Assembly: GCA_038236965.1 (NCBI GenBank) | Contig: JBBRZF010000132.1 | Span: 1 to 9,829 of the forward strand | DNA length: 9,829 bases | Source of the DNA: JBBRZF01 sp038236965 | GTDB lineage: Bacteria > Acidobacteriota > Terriglobia > Terriglobales > Acidobacteriaceae | Direction of reading: 5' to 3' | Shown here: positions 1 to 6,475 of the stretch, piece after piece | Layout of the letters: every line of letters starts with the position of its first letter | Position numbering within the stretch: position 1 is the first letter of the stretch | Made by a program: the position numbers and the translations under genes | The notes under the pieces: generated by a model | The model's input: the letters and a program-made list of their open reading frames with translations, nothing else | Databases searched by the model: none | Told to the model about the DNA's origin: nothing

Positions 1-234
1 AGAAACAATGGCCCGGTATTGCTGTTCGGTCGCAGCATAGGCAATGCCCGCGTCGCGAATCCCTTGTATGCAGCGCGCCCTGGATGACTGAATTCCCAGC
101 ACCCAGTTCCGCGCTCTGCCAACATGGATTCGCGCTATCCCGATAGATCAGCCGAGTTGCGGCTGCTTGATGCACATCAATCTCCGACACCGCTGATTCC
201 GTTGTTCAGGCCAGCGGCTGCGAAGGGAAGACAA
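1..234. other. left-edge stretch without a supported gene
   Basis: I see no convincing gene here. Two leftward frames stay open to the window edge. One opens at an ATG at 125-123 (about 41 codons). The other is open from just inside position 142, with a GTG at 102-100; its last residues, IRDAGIAYAATEQQYRAIVS, have a protein-like composition. Neither has a clear Shine-Dalgarno and I recognise no family, so a partial gene entering from the left is possible but unproven. The segment just downstream of the cytochrome stop (about 195-234) has only a weak CCGCTG/CAGCGG dyad and no T-run, so no terminator is called. Confidence 0.4.
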
Positions 235-588
235 CTACTTCTTTTTCCCTAGACCCTTGACATAAATGACGAGCTGAACAGCGTCGTCCTTGCCGACGCC
301 CTTGCTCGCATAGGCATGCGACGCCTTCTTCTGCTTCCCGCCACTTAAAATGAAATCTTCAAGTTCAGCGTTGGGAGTTTTCTGAACCTTGTCCTCGGCA
401 AACGAGGGAACGCTCTGCTTCTTGGCTATAGCCATGGAAGCTCGACCATCCGTGCCGTGACAGGCAGCGCACTTTGTCTTATAAATGTTGACCGCCGCCC
501 CATCCGCAGCCCAGGAGATGTTCGGTATAACAAGGAACATCGCGAGTGCGATCACGAATGACTTGGCTATAAAGTTGGATAAATTCAT
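235..588 (-). CDS. small exported c-type cytochrome (class I, c6/cbb3-subunit-like)
   Basis: A 117-residue single-haem cytochrome c, probably a soluble periplasmic electron carrier. Residues 1-27 form a Sec signal peptide: a short basic start, a hydrophobic core FVIALAMFLVI, and a likely cut after S25-W26-A27. This leaves about 90 residues, a usual size for small class I cytochromes. The haem-binding CAACH is at 40-44, and the C-terminal helix (about 102-115, AVQLVIYVKGL) matches the conserved last helix of this fold. The start at 588 is chosen because the signal peptide begins there and a purine-rich AGGCAGGAAC precedes it. The frame stays open to 747, but the extra 53 residues look non-coding. 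Odd point: no Met follows M52. The loop that normally holds the axial Met (often MPAY) reads KKASHAYASK, so the sixth haem ligand is uncertain; H91 is a candidate. The electron partner cannot be told from the sequence. Confidence 0.9.
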   Translation of the reverse strand: MNLSNFIAKSFVIALAMFLVIPNISWAADGAAVNIYKTKCAACHGTDGRASMAIAKKQSVPSFAEDKVQKTPNAELEDFILSGGKQKKASHAYASKGVGKDDAVQLVIYVKGLGKKK

Positions 589-731
589 GTTCCTGCCTTT
601 GCGATTATCGTCGTACCGACAAATGTTTCTATGAACAGATGAATCACCCACAACAGATAAGAATGAGAACTTGGACGAAGTCGTGAACAGACTCTTTCCA
701 AGCGAAGTGTGGTCTTTCGCAATGGAATGTG

Positions 732-760
732 CCGTGACCCGGGTCACGGAATCCCGTGAC
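732..760. promoter_or_regulatory. CRP/FNR-type palindrome plus third half-site upstream of the cytochrome gene
   Basis: Positions 732-749 are a perfect 18-bp palindrome, CCGTGACCCGGGTCACGG. Its core GTGA-N6-TCAC has the exact half-site spacing of the CRP/FNR operator class. The heptamer CCGTGAC recurs at 754-760, 22 bp (about two helical turns) from its first copy at 732-738. The palindrome is about 144 bp upstream of the cytochrome c start and lies beyond the 3' end of the regulator gene, so the cytochrome is its most likely target. I cannot place a -10/-35 pair with confidence. Binding by the neighbouring regulator is inference. Confidence 0.6.
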
Positions 761-842
761 TTTCAGCGCGCAAATTGCACTCTGGAGCACAATCGATGAG
801 AATCACATCTATCAATAGGCGCGCGAAGGGCCGCCAACGCAT

Positions 843-864
843 AGTTTCGCCACGTAGCGAAACT
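843..864. repeat. perfect 8-bp inverted repeat (hairpin)
   Basis: AGTTTCGC at 843-850 is the exact reverse complement of GCGAAACT at 857-864, with a 6-nt gap. A second short dyad, CCTCA-CT-TGAGG, follows almost at once (about 866-877). There is no T-run on either strand, so neither is called a terminator. They lie between the cytochrome operator and the regulator terminator, outside any gene I support. They could belong to a small untranslated RNA or be a protein site; the sequence does not decide. Confidence 0.45.
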
Positions 865-921
865 CCTCACTTGAGGGTAGCGTTGCAAAATCAAGCAGCG
901 AAGAAAGCTGGAAATCACGTA

Positions 922-953
922 GAAAAGAAAAAGCCTGCCGCTTGGCAGGCCTT
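922..953 (-). terminator. intrinsic terminator of the Crp/Fnr-family gene
   Basis: On the minus strand the stem GCCTGCC, loop AAGC and stem GGCAGGC (paired arms at 944-950 and 933-939) are followed by TTTTTCTTTTC. An A-A-G before the stem extends the pairing with the first Ts. It lies 26 bp past the stop of the regulator gene in its direction of transcription. On the plus strand the hairpin has no U-tract, so it works mainly leftward and should insulate the cytochrome region from the regulator transcript. Confidence 0.85.
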
Positions 954-978
954 CTAAATTGATTTTCCAAAAACGAAT

Positions 979-1698
979 CTAAGCGCCTACTAATCTCTCC
1001 AAAAGAGGCTTGTTCTTAATCACCAGGGTCGAGCCCTTCAGAATCGCAATCTGCTTCTTGCGGAAGTCGGCCAACGTACGCGTCACGGTCTCGCGGGAAG
1101 TGCCGATGATCTGGGCAATCTCTTCGTGGGTGAGTGCGACCTTGATCCGGGTTCCATCTGCCACTTCTGCGTGCTCTCCGACGGACCATTCAAGAAGCAA
1201 ACGCGCGAGACGCTCAGGGGCGGAGTGCGAAAGACCCAGGGACCGAATCTGCTGGTACGCCGACTGGCAGTCACGGCTGAGATGTTGGGCCGCCTTCAGG
1301 CAGGCGTCTCCGTGCTGTTGCAGGAATTTCAGGAAGTCGTCGCGTTTGATGAAGTTAAGCTGGCAGGGCTGCCCGGATTCCGCAGTGATTTCGTAAGGTG
1401 TACCGGAGACGGTTGCGTGCAATCCCAGAACTTCGCCCGGTTGAGCGATCTTGAGGATCAAGGTCTTGCCATCGCTTGAGGTCGTTGAAAGTTTGACACG
1501 GCCTTTGCAGAGCATATAGATACCGCGCGGCGATTGCCCTTCCACGAACAACACGGCTCCGGCAGGATAAGCGGCGGTGAACTTGATCTTCTCGAAAGCC
1601 TCGAGGGAAGCCTTCGGCAAGCCGCAGAAAAAGCTGTCAGACCGTAGCTTACAGATCACACAGTTCTCGACCAGTTCCAATCCGTACGGCGATCCCAT
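979..1698 (-). CDS. Crp/Fnr-family transcriptional regulator with N-terminal cysteine cluster
   Basis: A 239-residue DNA-binding regulator. Residues about 26-125 form a cyclic-nucleotide-binding-like beta-roll with the glycine landmarks AGAVLFVEGQ, GIYMLCKGRVKL and PGEVLGL. A long dimer helix spans about 126-160. A winged helix-turn-helix follows, with T190-HEEIAQIIGTSRETVTR as the HTH (about 190-207). The recognition helix has R202, E203 and R207, matching the Arg-Glu-x3-Arg of E. coli CRP that reads GTGA half-sites. The N-terminus has C13-x2-C16-x8-C25, reminiscent of the Fe-S cysteines of FNR but with a different last spacing; further cysteines are C64, C112, C133 and C144. An O2- or NO-sensing cluster is therefore possible but unproven, and the ligand is unknown. 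The start is supported by GGGGAGGA just upstream (1701-1708). The gene is monocistronic, divergent from the acetate module, and ends at its own terminator. A TCAC-N8-GTGA element at 1726-1741, near its start, may serve autoregulation. Confidence 0.92.
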   Translation of the reverse strand: MGSPYGLELVENCVICKLRSDSFFCGLPKASLEAFEKIKFTAAYPAGAVLFVEGQSPRGIYMLCKGRVKLSTTSSDGKTLILKIAQPGEVLGLHATVSGTPYEITAESGQPCQLNFIKRDDFLKFLQQHGDACLKAAQHLSRDCQSAYQQIRSLGLSHSAPERLARLLLEWSVGEHAEVADGTRIKVALTHEEIAQIIGTSRETVTRTLADFRKKQIAILKGSTLVIKNKPLLERLVGA

Positions 1699-1823
1699 GT
1701 TCCTCCCCTAGATGCTCTCATCTTATCACTGTGGGCTGTGACAATCATTAGACTGATTTGCAACCTCTTACGATTCAATCCCTTACAGGCAGACGAGAAA
1801 ACTCCACCTAGGTGTCGCTTCTG

Positions 1824-1841
1824 TACTCTGGATTCAGAGTA
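1824..1841. repeat. perfect 7-bp hairpin with tetraloop
   Basis: TACTCTG (1824-1830) pairs exactly with CAGAGTA (1835-1841) around the loop GATT, and TTATTCGC follows. The T-run is too weak to call a terminator. It lies between the divergent regulator and porin genes, upstream of the operator at 1921-1938. Confidence 0.45.
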
Positions 1842-1920
1842 TTATTCGCAAACTTTCCCGCGCCTGAAATCAGGCTTTCCCCGCGAGAAATGCATCGATT
1901 CGAACGTTCGTTCTGATTCG

Positions 1921-1938
1921 GTGTGATGTATATCACAC
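1921..1938. promoter_or_regulatory. consensus CRP/FNR-type operator upstream of the porin-actP genes
   Basis: TGTGA-TGTATA-TCACA at 1922-1937 is a full match to the E. coli CRP consensus TGTGA-N6-TCACA. The symmetry extends one base each side (GTGTGAT...ATCACAC). A further half-site, TGTGAC, starts at 1945. The site is about 320 bp before the porin start and about 225 bp before the divergent regulator start, so it could act on either or both. In E. coli CRP activates acs-yjcH-actP, which makes control of the present porin-yjcH-actP genes the preferred reading. Binding by the adjacent regulator is inferred from its CRP-like recognition helix. Confidence 0.72.
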
Positions 1939-2072
1939 ATTGCCTGTGACTTCCATTACAGACATTCGTTTACAGCTGAATGAAAATCCGCGGCAATGAA
2001 CAGAGGCGTGGTGCGCAGGTCACATTCCAACGTGATGCGTTCGTACCCGAAGCAGTTCAGGTCTAGTAATGG

Positions 2073-2249
2073 GTCAGGAGATTCTTCTAGCAAACCTCCA
2101 GCCCAGGAGCGCATACGAGATGTTGGAAACCCCGACCACTCTTTACCCCACATGCGCGCCACGCCTCTACCTCCTGACAGATCAGCGTCACTCATATCGC
2201 ATTTCTTATACCCAGGAAACTTGCAAGTGTAGGGCGGGGATCAGGAGGT
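2073..2249 (+). promoter_or_regulatory. putative translation-control leader with alternative pairings at the porin SD
   Basis: ACCTCCTGA at 2169-2177 is complementary over nine bases to TCAGGAGGT at 2241-2249, which contains the porin Shine-Dalgarno. The same segment (2171-2178) is complementary over eight bases to GTCAGGAG at 2073-2080. The two pairings exclude each other. This is the arrangement expected of a leader in which an upstream strand frees or hides the ribosome site. No known riboswitch class is recognised. Pairing is directly visible; function is inference. Confidence 0.4.
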
Positions 2250-2258
2250 CTCGACTCT

Positions 2259-4250
2259 ATGAAACGTCTGTCAGCGATTGTTTCTGTGTTCGCGATTCTG
2301 TGGGCAACCGTGCTCCCGGCATTCGCGGGCGAAAATGCTGCCGCCACCGGGGCGGCTCCTGCTTCATCAGCCAGCAGCGCCAATAACAGCAGCGATCCGC
2401 TTTTACGGGTTCTTGTTTCCAAGGGAATCATCAGCGCAGAAGAAGCAAGATTCCTGAGTGCCGGCACTCCCGGAGCGCAACGCGACAAACTCGTCCTGCT
2501 GTTGAGGGAAAAGGGTCTGCTGACTGCGTCGGAAGCAGATGAACTTCGTCCCGCGAACGTCGCCACTCCGCAGGCGGTCCTCATCACCGCGCAATCGACC
2601 TCCGTCGTTACTCCGCAGTCGAAGCCTGCAGAACCCGCAAAGCCTGCGGCTCCCAAGGTGATCGCCGCCGTGGCTCCTCTGCGAGTGTTGCAATTGGACC
2701 CTCCCAAAAAAGACGGTCTCATCCCGGACATCAAGCTCGGAACCGGCGCACGCGTGAAGCTCTACGGCATGATCAAGGCCAGTTCCATCTATGATTCCTC
2801 GTCGCCTTACGGGACCGATATGCCGATACCGGGATTCATCGGTGTCAGCGCCACCGCAGCCAAGCCGGGCGACTTCGATGCCGGCCCAGGCACCGCCAAT
2901 GAATTCCATTTGAAGGCTCGCTTCCTGCGCGTCGGAAGCAATTTCGAATGGCCTGACATTGCCGACAAGTGGACGCTCACCGGAAAGTTGGAATTCGACT
3001 TTGAAGGTAACTTCACCCGAGTTCTGAATCGCAACATCTCCACCATCCGTTCCAGCCAGGCTTCCATCCGCCTCGCCTGGGGACGCATGGACTACAAGGC
3101 AAGCGACAAGAATAGTTTCTTCGCGCTCTTCGGCCAGGACTGGACGCCGTTCGGTTCTTCGACGCTCCCCAACCTGGTGGAAACCACGGGCCTTGGTCTC
3201 GGCTTCGGCACGCTCTACGAACGCGCTCCGCAGATGCGGTTCGGCATGACGCATCAACTCGGCGGCTCGCGTAAGTGGAGTCTTACACCGGAATTCGCAA
3301 TCGTGATGCCGGCTTACGGCAACGATCCCAAGGTCGTCGATGACCAACTCGGTTACGGCGAACGACAGGGCGCAGATTCCGCTCGTCCTGAAGTCCAGGG
3401 ACGCCTGGTCACGCAGTGGCAGCTCGATAAAGCACCATCGGTTGCTCCGGCGCAGTTCATCGTCAGCTTCGTGCAGGGCAGCCGCAAGGTCATCGTGCGC
3501 AAAGACGACGTACCGCTTTGCAATCCCCTTGTCGCCGCCACTGCGGCATGCCCCATCTCAACCGTTTACCAGACTGCTTTCCCGCACGGCGCGGAATTCA
3601 GTACTTCGCGCTGGGGCATGACGGGGGAGATACAGTTGCCGACGCGTTGGGTCACCGTGGTTGCAAAGTATTGGAGAGGCGCTGACCTGCGCTTCTACTT
3701 CGTAGGCGGATTGCTTTCTAACTACAACGATCTCGCCGGACTCAGAACGGCTTCCGGTGTCACGGCTCCGTCGATCGATGGATCTTCAACCGTGATCTTC
3801 GCTTTGAACGCCGCAGGTGTTCCGGTCATGGCTCCGCAAAAACCGGTTCGCTCGCAAGGTGGATTCGTCAACGTCGGCTTCCCCTTGGGACGCATCTTCA
3901 AAGCGAACCCAGCGGGGCGCAACGCCGGATGGCAGCTCTACCTGCATTACGCATTAGACGAAGCCAACGCCCGCGACGCGCGCAAGACGGTCGCTTCCAT
4001 CGATGCCACCACGTTTGCGCTGCTGCCTTTTGGCAATCAACGTAACAAGAACGACCTCGCTGCCTCGACCCTTCTGTGGAAGTTCAATAACTTCCTGACC
4101 TTTGGTCTGGAAGAATCCTTGTATCGCACGCGCATGGCTGGCGGAACCACCGCGTGGGGCGCTCCCACTGGATGGCCAACCTTCGCCGGTACGCCCGCGC
4201 GTTCGTGGCATGATTTCCGCTCCGAATTCTCAACCACGTTTACTTTCTAA
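2259..4250 (+). CDS. outer-membrane beta-barrel porin, probable carboxylate channel
   Basis: A 663-residue exported outer-membrane protein. Residues 1-23 are a signal peptide ending A21-F22-A23. Two related helical units follow, at about 48-66 (LLRVLVSKGIISAEEARFL) and 78-96 (LVLLLREKGLLTASEADEL), each of the form L-x2-L-x2-KG-[IL][IL]-[ST]-A-x-EA-x2-L. A Pro/Ala-rich linker covers about 97-150. From about 160 to the end the protein shows alternating hydrophobic/polar strands, many aromatics, and a C-terminal FTTFTF ending in Phe, the usual barrel assembly signal. C421 and C431 are a close pair in a probable loop and may form a disulfide. AGGAGG lies 10 nt before the ATG. It is the first gene of the run porin-yjcH-actP, only 29 bp before yjcH, so passage of acetate or similar acids is a reasonable guess; substrate specificity is not visible. 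No precise porin family is claimed. Confidence 0.82.
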   Translation: MKRLSAIVSVFAILWATVLPAFAGENAAATGAAPASSASSANNSSDPLLRVLVSKGIISAEEARFLSAGTPGAQRDKLVLLLREKGLLTASEADELRPANVATPQAVLITAQSTSVVTPQSKPAEPAKPAAPKVIAAVAPLRVLQLDPPKKDGLIPDIKLGTGARVKLYGMIKASSIYDSSSPYGTDMPIPGFIGVSATAAKPGDFDAGPGTANEFHLKARFLRVGSNFEWPDIADKWTLTGKLEFDFEGNFTRVLNRNISTIRSSQASIRLAWGRMDYKASDKNSFFALFGQDWTPFGSSTLPNLVETTGLGLGFGTLYERAPQMRFGMTHQLGGSRKWSLTPEFAIVMPAYGNDPKVVDDQLGYGERQGADSARPEVQGRLVTQWQLDKAPSVAPAQFIVSFVQGSRKVIVRKDDVPLCNPLVAATAACPISTVYQTAFPHGAEFSTSRWGMTGEIQLPTRWVTVVAKYWRGADLRFYFVGGLLSNYNDLAGLRTASGVTAPSIDGSSTVIFALNAAGVPVMAPQKPVRSQGGFVNVGFPLGRIFKANPAGRNAGWQLYLHYALDEANARDARKTVASIDATTFALLPFGNQRNKNDLAASTLLWKFNNFLTFGLEESLYRTRMAGGTTAWGAPTGWPTFAGTPARSWHDFRSEFSTTFTF

Positions 4251-4279
4251 AACGGCCACAATCTGCCAGGAGGATTTGC

Positions 4280-4651
4280 ATGACTGCACCCGTTTCCAAG
4301 CACGATCCGGCCGTTCCCAACGGCAGCAAGGATGAACAGACGCAATGGGACCGCGTCGCCGAGATGGACGAGTTCAAACTATTGCTGCTCGCCAAGAAAG
4401 GTTTCGTGGTCCCAGCGACGCTGTTCTTCGTTGTCTACTACTTCGCCCTGCCGGTGCTCGTAGGCTACGCACCGGGCTTTATGGCAACGCCCATCTTGGG
4501 TCCGGTGAACATCGCCTATCTCTTCGCGCTATCGCAGTTCTTTATGGCGTGGGCGATCGCCTACCTTTACATCCGTGCCGCCCGCGAGTTCGACAAGTTT
4601 GGCGAACACATCCACGCTCGTCTGAAAGCAGAAGGGAAATTGAGTGAGTAG
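4280..4651 (+). CDS. yjcH: DUF485 (YjcH-like) small inner-membrane protein
   Basis: A 123-residue protein of the DUF485 family, which is almost always encoded just before an ActP-type symporter. After a polar N-terminus (1-35) come two membrane segments, about 42-63 (FVVPATLFFVVYYFALPVLVG) and 76-98. The family landmarks are present: GYAPGFM, GPVNIAYLFALSQFFMAW and a following A-REFD. The C-terminus is charged and cytosolic. AGGAGG (4268-4273) stands 6 nt before the ATG. The stop is 3 nt before the actP start, so the two are surely co-transcribed and probably translationally coupled. Its biochemical role is not well established; a helper or partner of ActP is the usual suggestion. Confidence 0.9.
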   Translation: MTAPVSKHDPAVPNGSKDEQTQWDRVAEMDEFKLLLLAKKGFVVPATLFFVVYYFALPVLVGYAPGFMATPILGPVNIAYLFALSQFFMAWAIAYLYIRAAREFDKFGEHIHARLKAEGKLSE

Positions 4652-4654
4652 CCT

Positions 4655-6265
4655 ATGAATACGACACTTTTGCTCTTTCTCGCGTTCATTGTCGTCACCC
4701 TGTTGATCACCGGGTGGGCGGCGCGCCGCTCCAGTTCGACGGATTCCTTCTTCGCCGCTAACCGTTCCATCACTGCCTGGCAAAACGGCGTTGCCGTTGC
4801 CGGCGACTACATGAGTGCTGCGTCATTCCTCGGAATTGCAGGCCTCATCGCCTTCTTCGGCTACGACGGGTTCATGTACTCGGTGGGATGGCTGGTCGCT
4901 TATCTCACCGTGCTGCTCATCGTCGCCGAACCGCTGCGCAATGCCGGCAAATACACCATGGCCGACGTGCTCGCGTATCGGCTTAGTCCGCGTCCTGTTC
5001 GCGCCATGGCCGCACTCAGCACGCTTACCGTCAGCACCTTCTACATGATCGCGCAAATGGTCGGCGCCGGTGCGCTCGTCAGTCTTCTGCTGAAAGGCAG
5101 CGGACTTACCTTCCACACGGCCGTCATTGGCGTCGGCATATTGATGATCGTCTATGTAGTCTTCGGCGGAATGCTGGCGACCACCTGGGTGCAGATCATC
5201 AAAGCTATTCTCCTCATGTCTGGAACGTTGTTGCTCAGTATTCTTGTGCTGGGACACTTCGGCTTCAGCTTCAGCGCATTCTTTGACGCCATCACCAAGG
5301 TCACCTACCATGACAAGGCGGGCGGCGTAGTCGTGCAGAACTTCCTCAACCCCGGATTGCGCTTCAAGCCTCCGTATGGCGCGCTCGACCTGATCTCCCT
5401 GGGTATGGCACTCATCTTTGGAACGGCGGGACTGCCCCACATCCTGGTCCGCTTCTACACCGTGCCTGACGCCAAGACCGCTCGCTACTCCGTCGTCTGG
5501 GCGATGGTGTTGATCGGCTCCTTCTACATCATGACCACGTTCCTTGGCTTTGGCGCTGCGACCATCGTTGGCCGCGACTTCATCACCAAGAACGGCGGCA
5601 CCAACATGAGTGCTCCATTGCTGGCGCAGGCGCTGGGAGGGAACATCTTCTTCGCCTTCATCTCGGCCATCGCTTTTGCCACGATTCTGGCAGTGGTCGC
5701 CGGACTCACCATCAGCGCGTCCACCTCCTTCGCACATGATTTCTGGACCAACGTCATTCATCGCGGTGTGGAACGGAAACAGGGCGAAGAAAAGATGGTT
5801 GCTCGCGTCGCGGCGTTCGTCGTGGGCGGCATCTCCATGGGCATCGCCATCTTGCTGGGACCGACGGCAAACGTGGCATTCCTTGTCGCGCTCGCCTTCG
5901 CGGTCGCAGCATCGGCGAACCTGCCCGTGATCGTGCTTTCCATCTTCTGGAAGCGCTTCAATACGGAAGGTGCAGTTGGTGGCTTGCTCACGGGATTGGT
6001 CGCATCCATTGTGCTCATCTTCATCGGACCGAGCATCATGGGCGTAGATGCCGTAACGCTGACCACGGGACGACACCTTATCCAACACGCTCCAATCTTC
6101 CCGCTGGAAAATCCGGGCATTCTCAGCATCCCGCTCGGATTCGCTGGCGCATTGATAGGCACCATGCTGGGCGGGCGCGAGCCTATGGCCGAGCACAAAT
6201 TCACTGAATTGCAAGTACGTGCAAACACCGGCCTCGGCTCTGAAAAAGCAGTCGCAGGTCACTAA
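4655..6265 (+). CDS. actP: ActP-type acetate/cation symporter (sodium:solute symporter family)
   Basis: A 536-residue inner-membrane transporter with about 13 hydrophobic segments, near the 549 residues of E. coli ActP. It should import acetate and other short monocarboxylates with a cation. ActP-like landmarks are DSFFAANRSITAWQNG and AGDYMSAASFLG in the first third, EPLRNAGKYTMADVLAYR, FGTAGLPHILVRFYTVPDA in the middle, and AGLTISASTSFAHD (S356, T357 and S358 in the segment that supplies the Na2 cation site in this superfamily). The start follows the yjcH stop by 3 nt with only a weak GAGTGAG-like ribosome site, which suggests coupling to yjcH translation. The polar tail (about 510-536) is short. 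A strong hairpin follows the stop, so this is probably the last gene of the porin-yjcH-actP transcript. Acetate is the best guess; glycolate or propionate are alternatives. Confidence 0.93.
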   Translation: MNTTLLLFLAFIVVTLLITGWAARRSSSTDSFFAANRSITAWQNGVAVAGDYMSAASFLGIAGLIAFFGYDGFMYSVGWLVAYLTVLLIVAEPLRNAGKYTMADVLAYRLSPRPVRAMAALSTLTVSTFYMIAQMVGAGALVSLLLKGSGLTFHTAVIGVGILMIVYVVFGGMLATTWVQIIKAILLMSGTLLLSILVLGHFGFSFSAFFDAITKVTYHDKAGGVVVQNFLNPGLRFKPPYGALDLISLGMALIFGTAGLPHILVRFYTVPDAKTARYSVVWAMVLIGSFYIMTTFLGFGAATIVGRDFITKNGGTNMSAPLLAQALGGNIFFAFISAIAFATILAVVAGLTISASTSFAHDFWTNVIHRGVERKQGEEKMVARVAAFVVGGISMGIAILLGPTANVAFLVALAFAVAASANLPVIVLSIFWKRFNTEGAVGGLLTGLVASIVLIFIGPSIMGVDAVTLTTGRHLIQHAPIFPLENPGILSIPLGFAGALIGTMLGGREPMAEHKFTELQVRANTGLGSEKAVAGH

Positions 6266-6267
6266 AT

Positions 6268-6307
6268 AACAGTCCGGCTGGGCCAAACCCAGCCGGCCCC
6301 TGTTCTT
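6268..6307 (+). terminator. hairpin terminator after actP
   Basis: CCGGCTGGG (6274-6282) and CCCAGCCGG (6288-6296) form a perfect nine-pair stem around CCAAA. The outer arms AACAG (6268-6272) and CTGTT (6300-6304) can also pair. Only a short TTCTTATAT follows, so the U-tract is weak. Read-through into the acs genes, or use as a 3'-end stabiliser, remains possible. It begins 3 bp after the actP stop. Confidence 0.75.
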
Positions 6308-6475
6308 ATATCGATTATTTCGGCAGGAAGCAGGAACGGGGAGTAACATTCCCCACAAGTTATACGTATCACCCGAAGAGCTTTCTGCTTACGGTTATCT
6401 GAATTACTTAGTAAAGTTCTTGATCTTTCGTGGCCCTCGTTTGCTTCAAGCTGTCGACGTTCGCTTGTAACCTAC

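Larger units (their letters stand above)
1739..2258. other. long intergenic/leader region with clustered dyads
   Basis: No protein gene is supported in these 520 bp; the short frames here lack family features and good ribosome sites. The region holds a series of dyads: CACCTAGGTG at 1805-1814, TACTCTG-GATT-CAGAGTA at 1824-1841, GCCTGA-AA-TCAGGC at 1862-1875, CGAACGTTCG at 1901-1910, the CRP/FNR-type operator at 1921-1938, and ACTTGCAAGT at 2219-2228. The half beyond about 1975 is probably the transcribed 5' leader of the porin operon. Promoter hexamers cannot be assigned with confidence. Confidence 0.6.

Noticed and set aside
589..747. 53-residue N-terminal extension of the cytochrome frame
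   Set aside because: The signal peptide begins exactly at the internal Met at 588 and has a plausible ribosome site. The upstream part is polar, family-unlike, and overlaps the operator palindrome.
768..787. Semi-palindrome ATTG...CAAT considered as an FNR box
   Set aside because: It does not match TTGAT-N4-ATCAA; the inner bases disagree between the arms.
775..957. 60-codon rightward open frame
   Set aside because: It runs through the two hairpins and the regulator terminator, has no Shine-Dalgarno, and has an Arg/Lys-rich composition without family features.
1902..1913. LexA-box-like GAAC-N4-GTTC
   Set aside because: It fits the core only and misses flanking positions of the Gram-positive consensus. 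No SOS gene is near, and the CGAACGTTCG palindrome explains it equally well.
1996..2386. Short rightward frames in the porin leader
   Set aside because: They overlap one another, lack ribosome sites and recognisable domains, and one runs into the porin gene in another frame. The region is better read as leader RNA.
4823..6358. 511-codon leftward open frame opposite actP
   Set aside because: It is the antisense of a clear transporter gene. Its product is extremely His/Asp/Glu/Arg-rich without domains, the usual antisense artefact of codon bias. The same applies to 2403-3347, 6707-7663 and 8957-9589.
6431..6444. Sigma-54-like element TGGCCCTCGTTTGC before the first acs
   Set aside because: The GG and GC are 9 nt apart instead of the required 10, and no enhancer-binding protein gene is present in the window.
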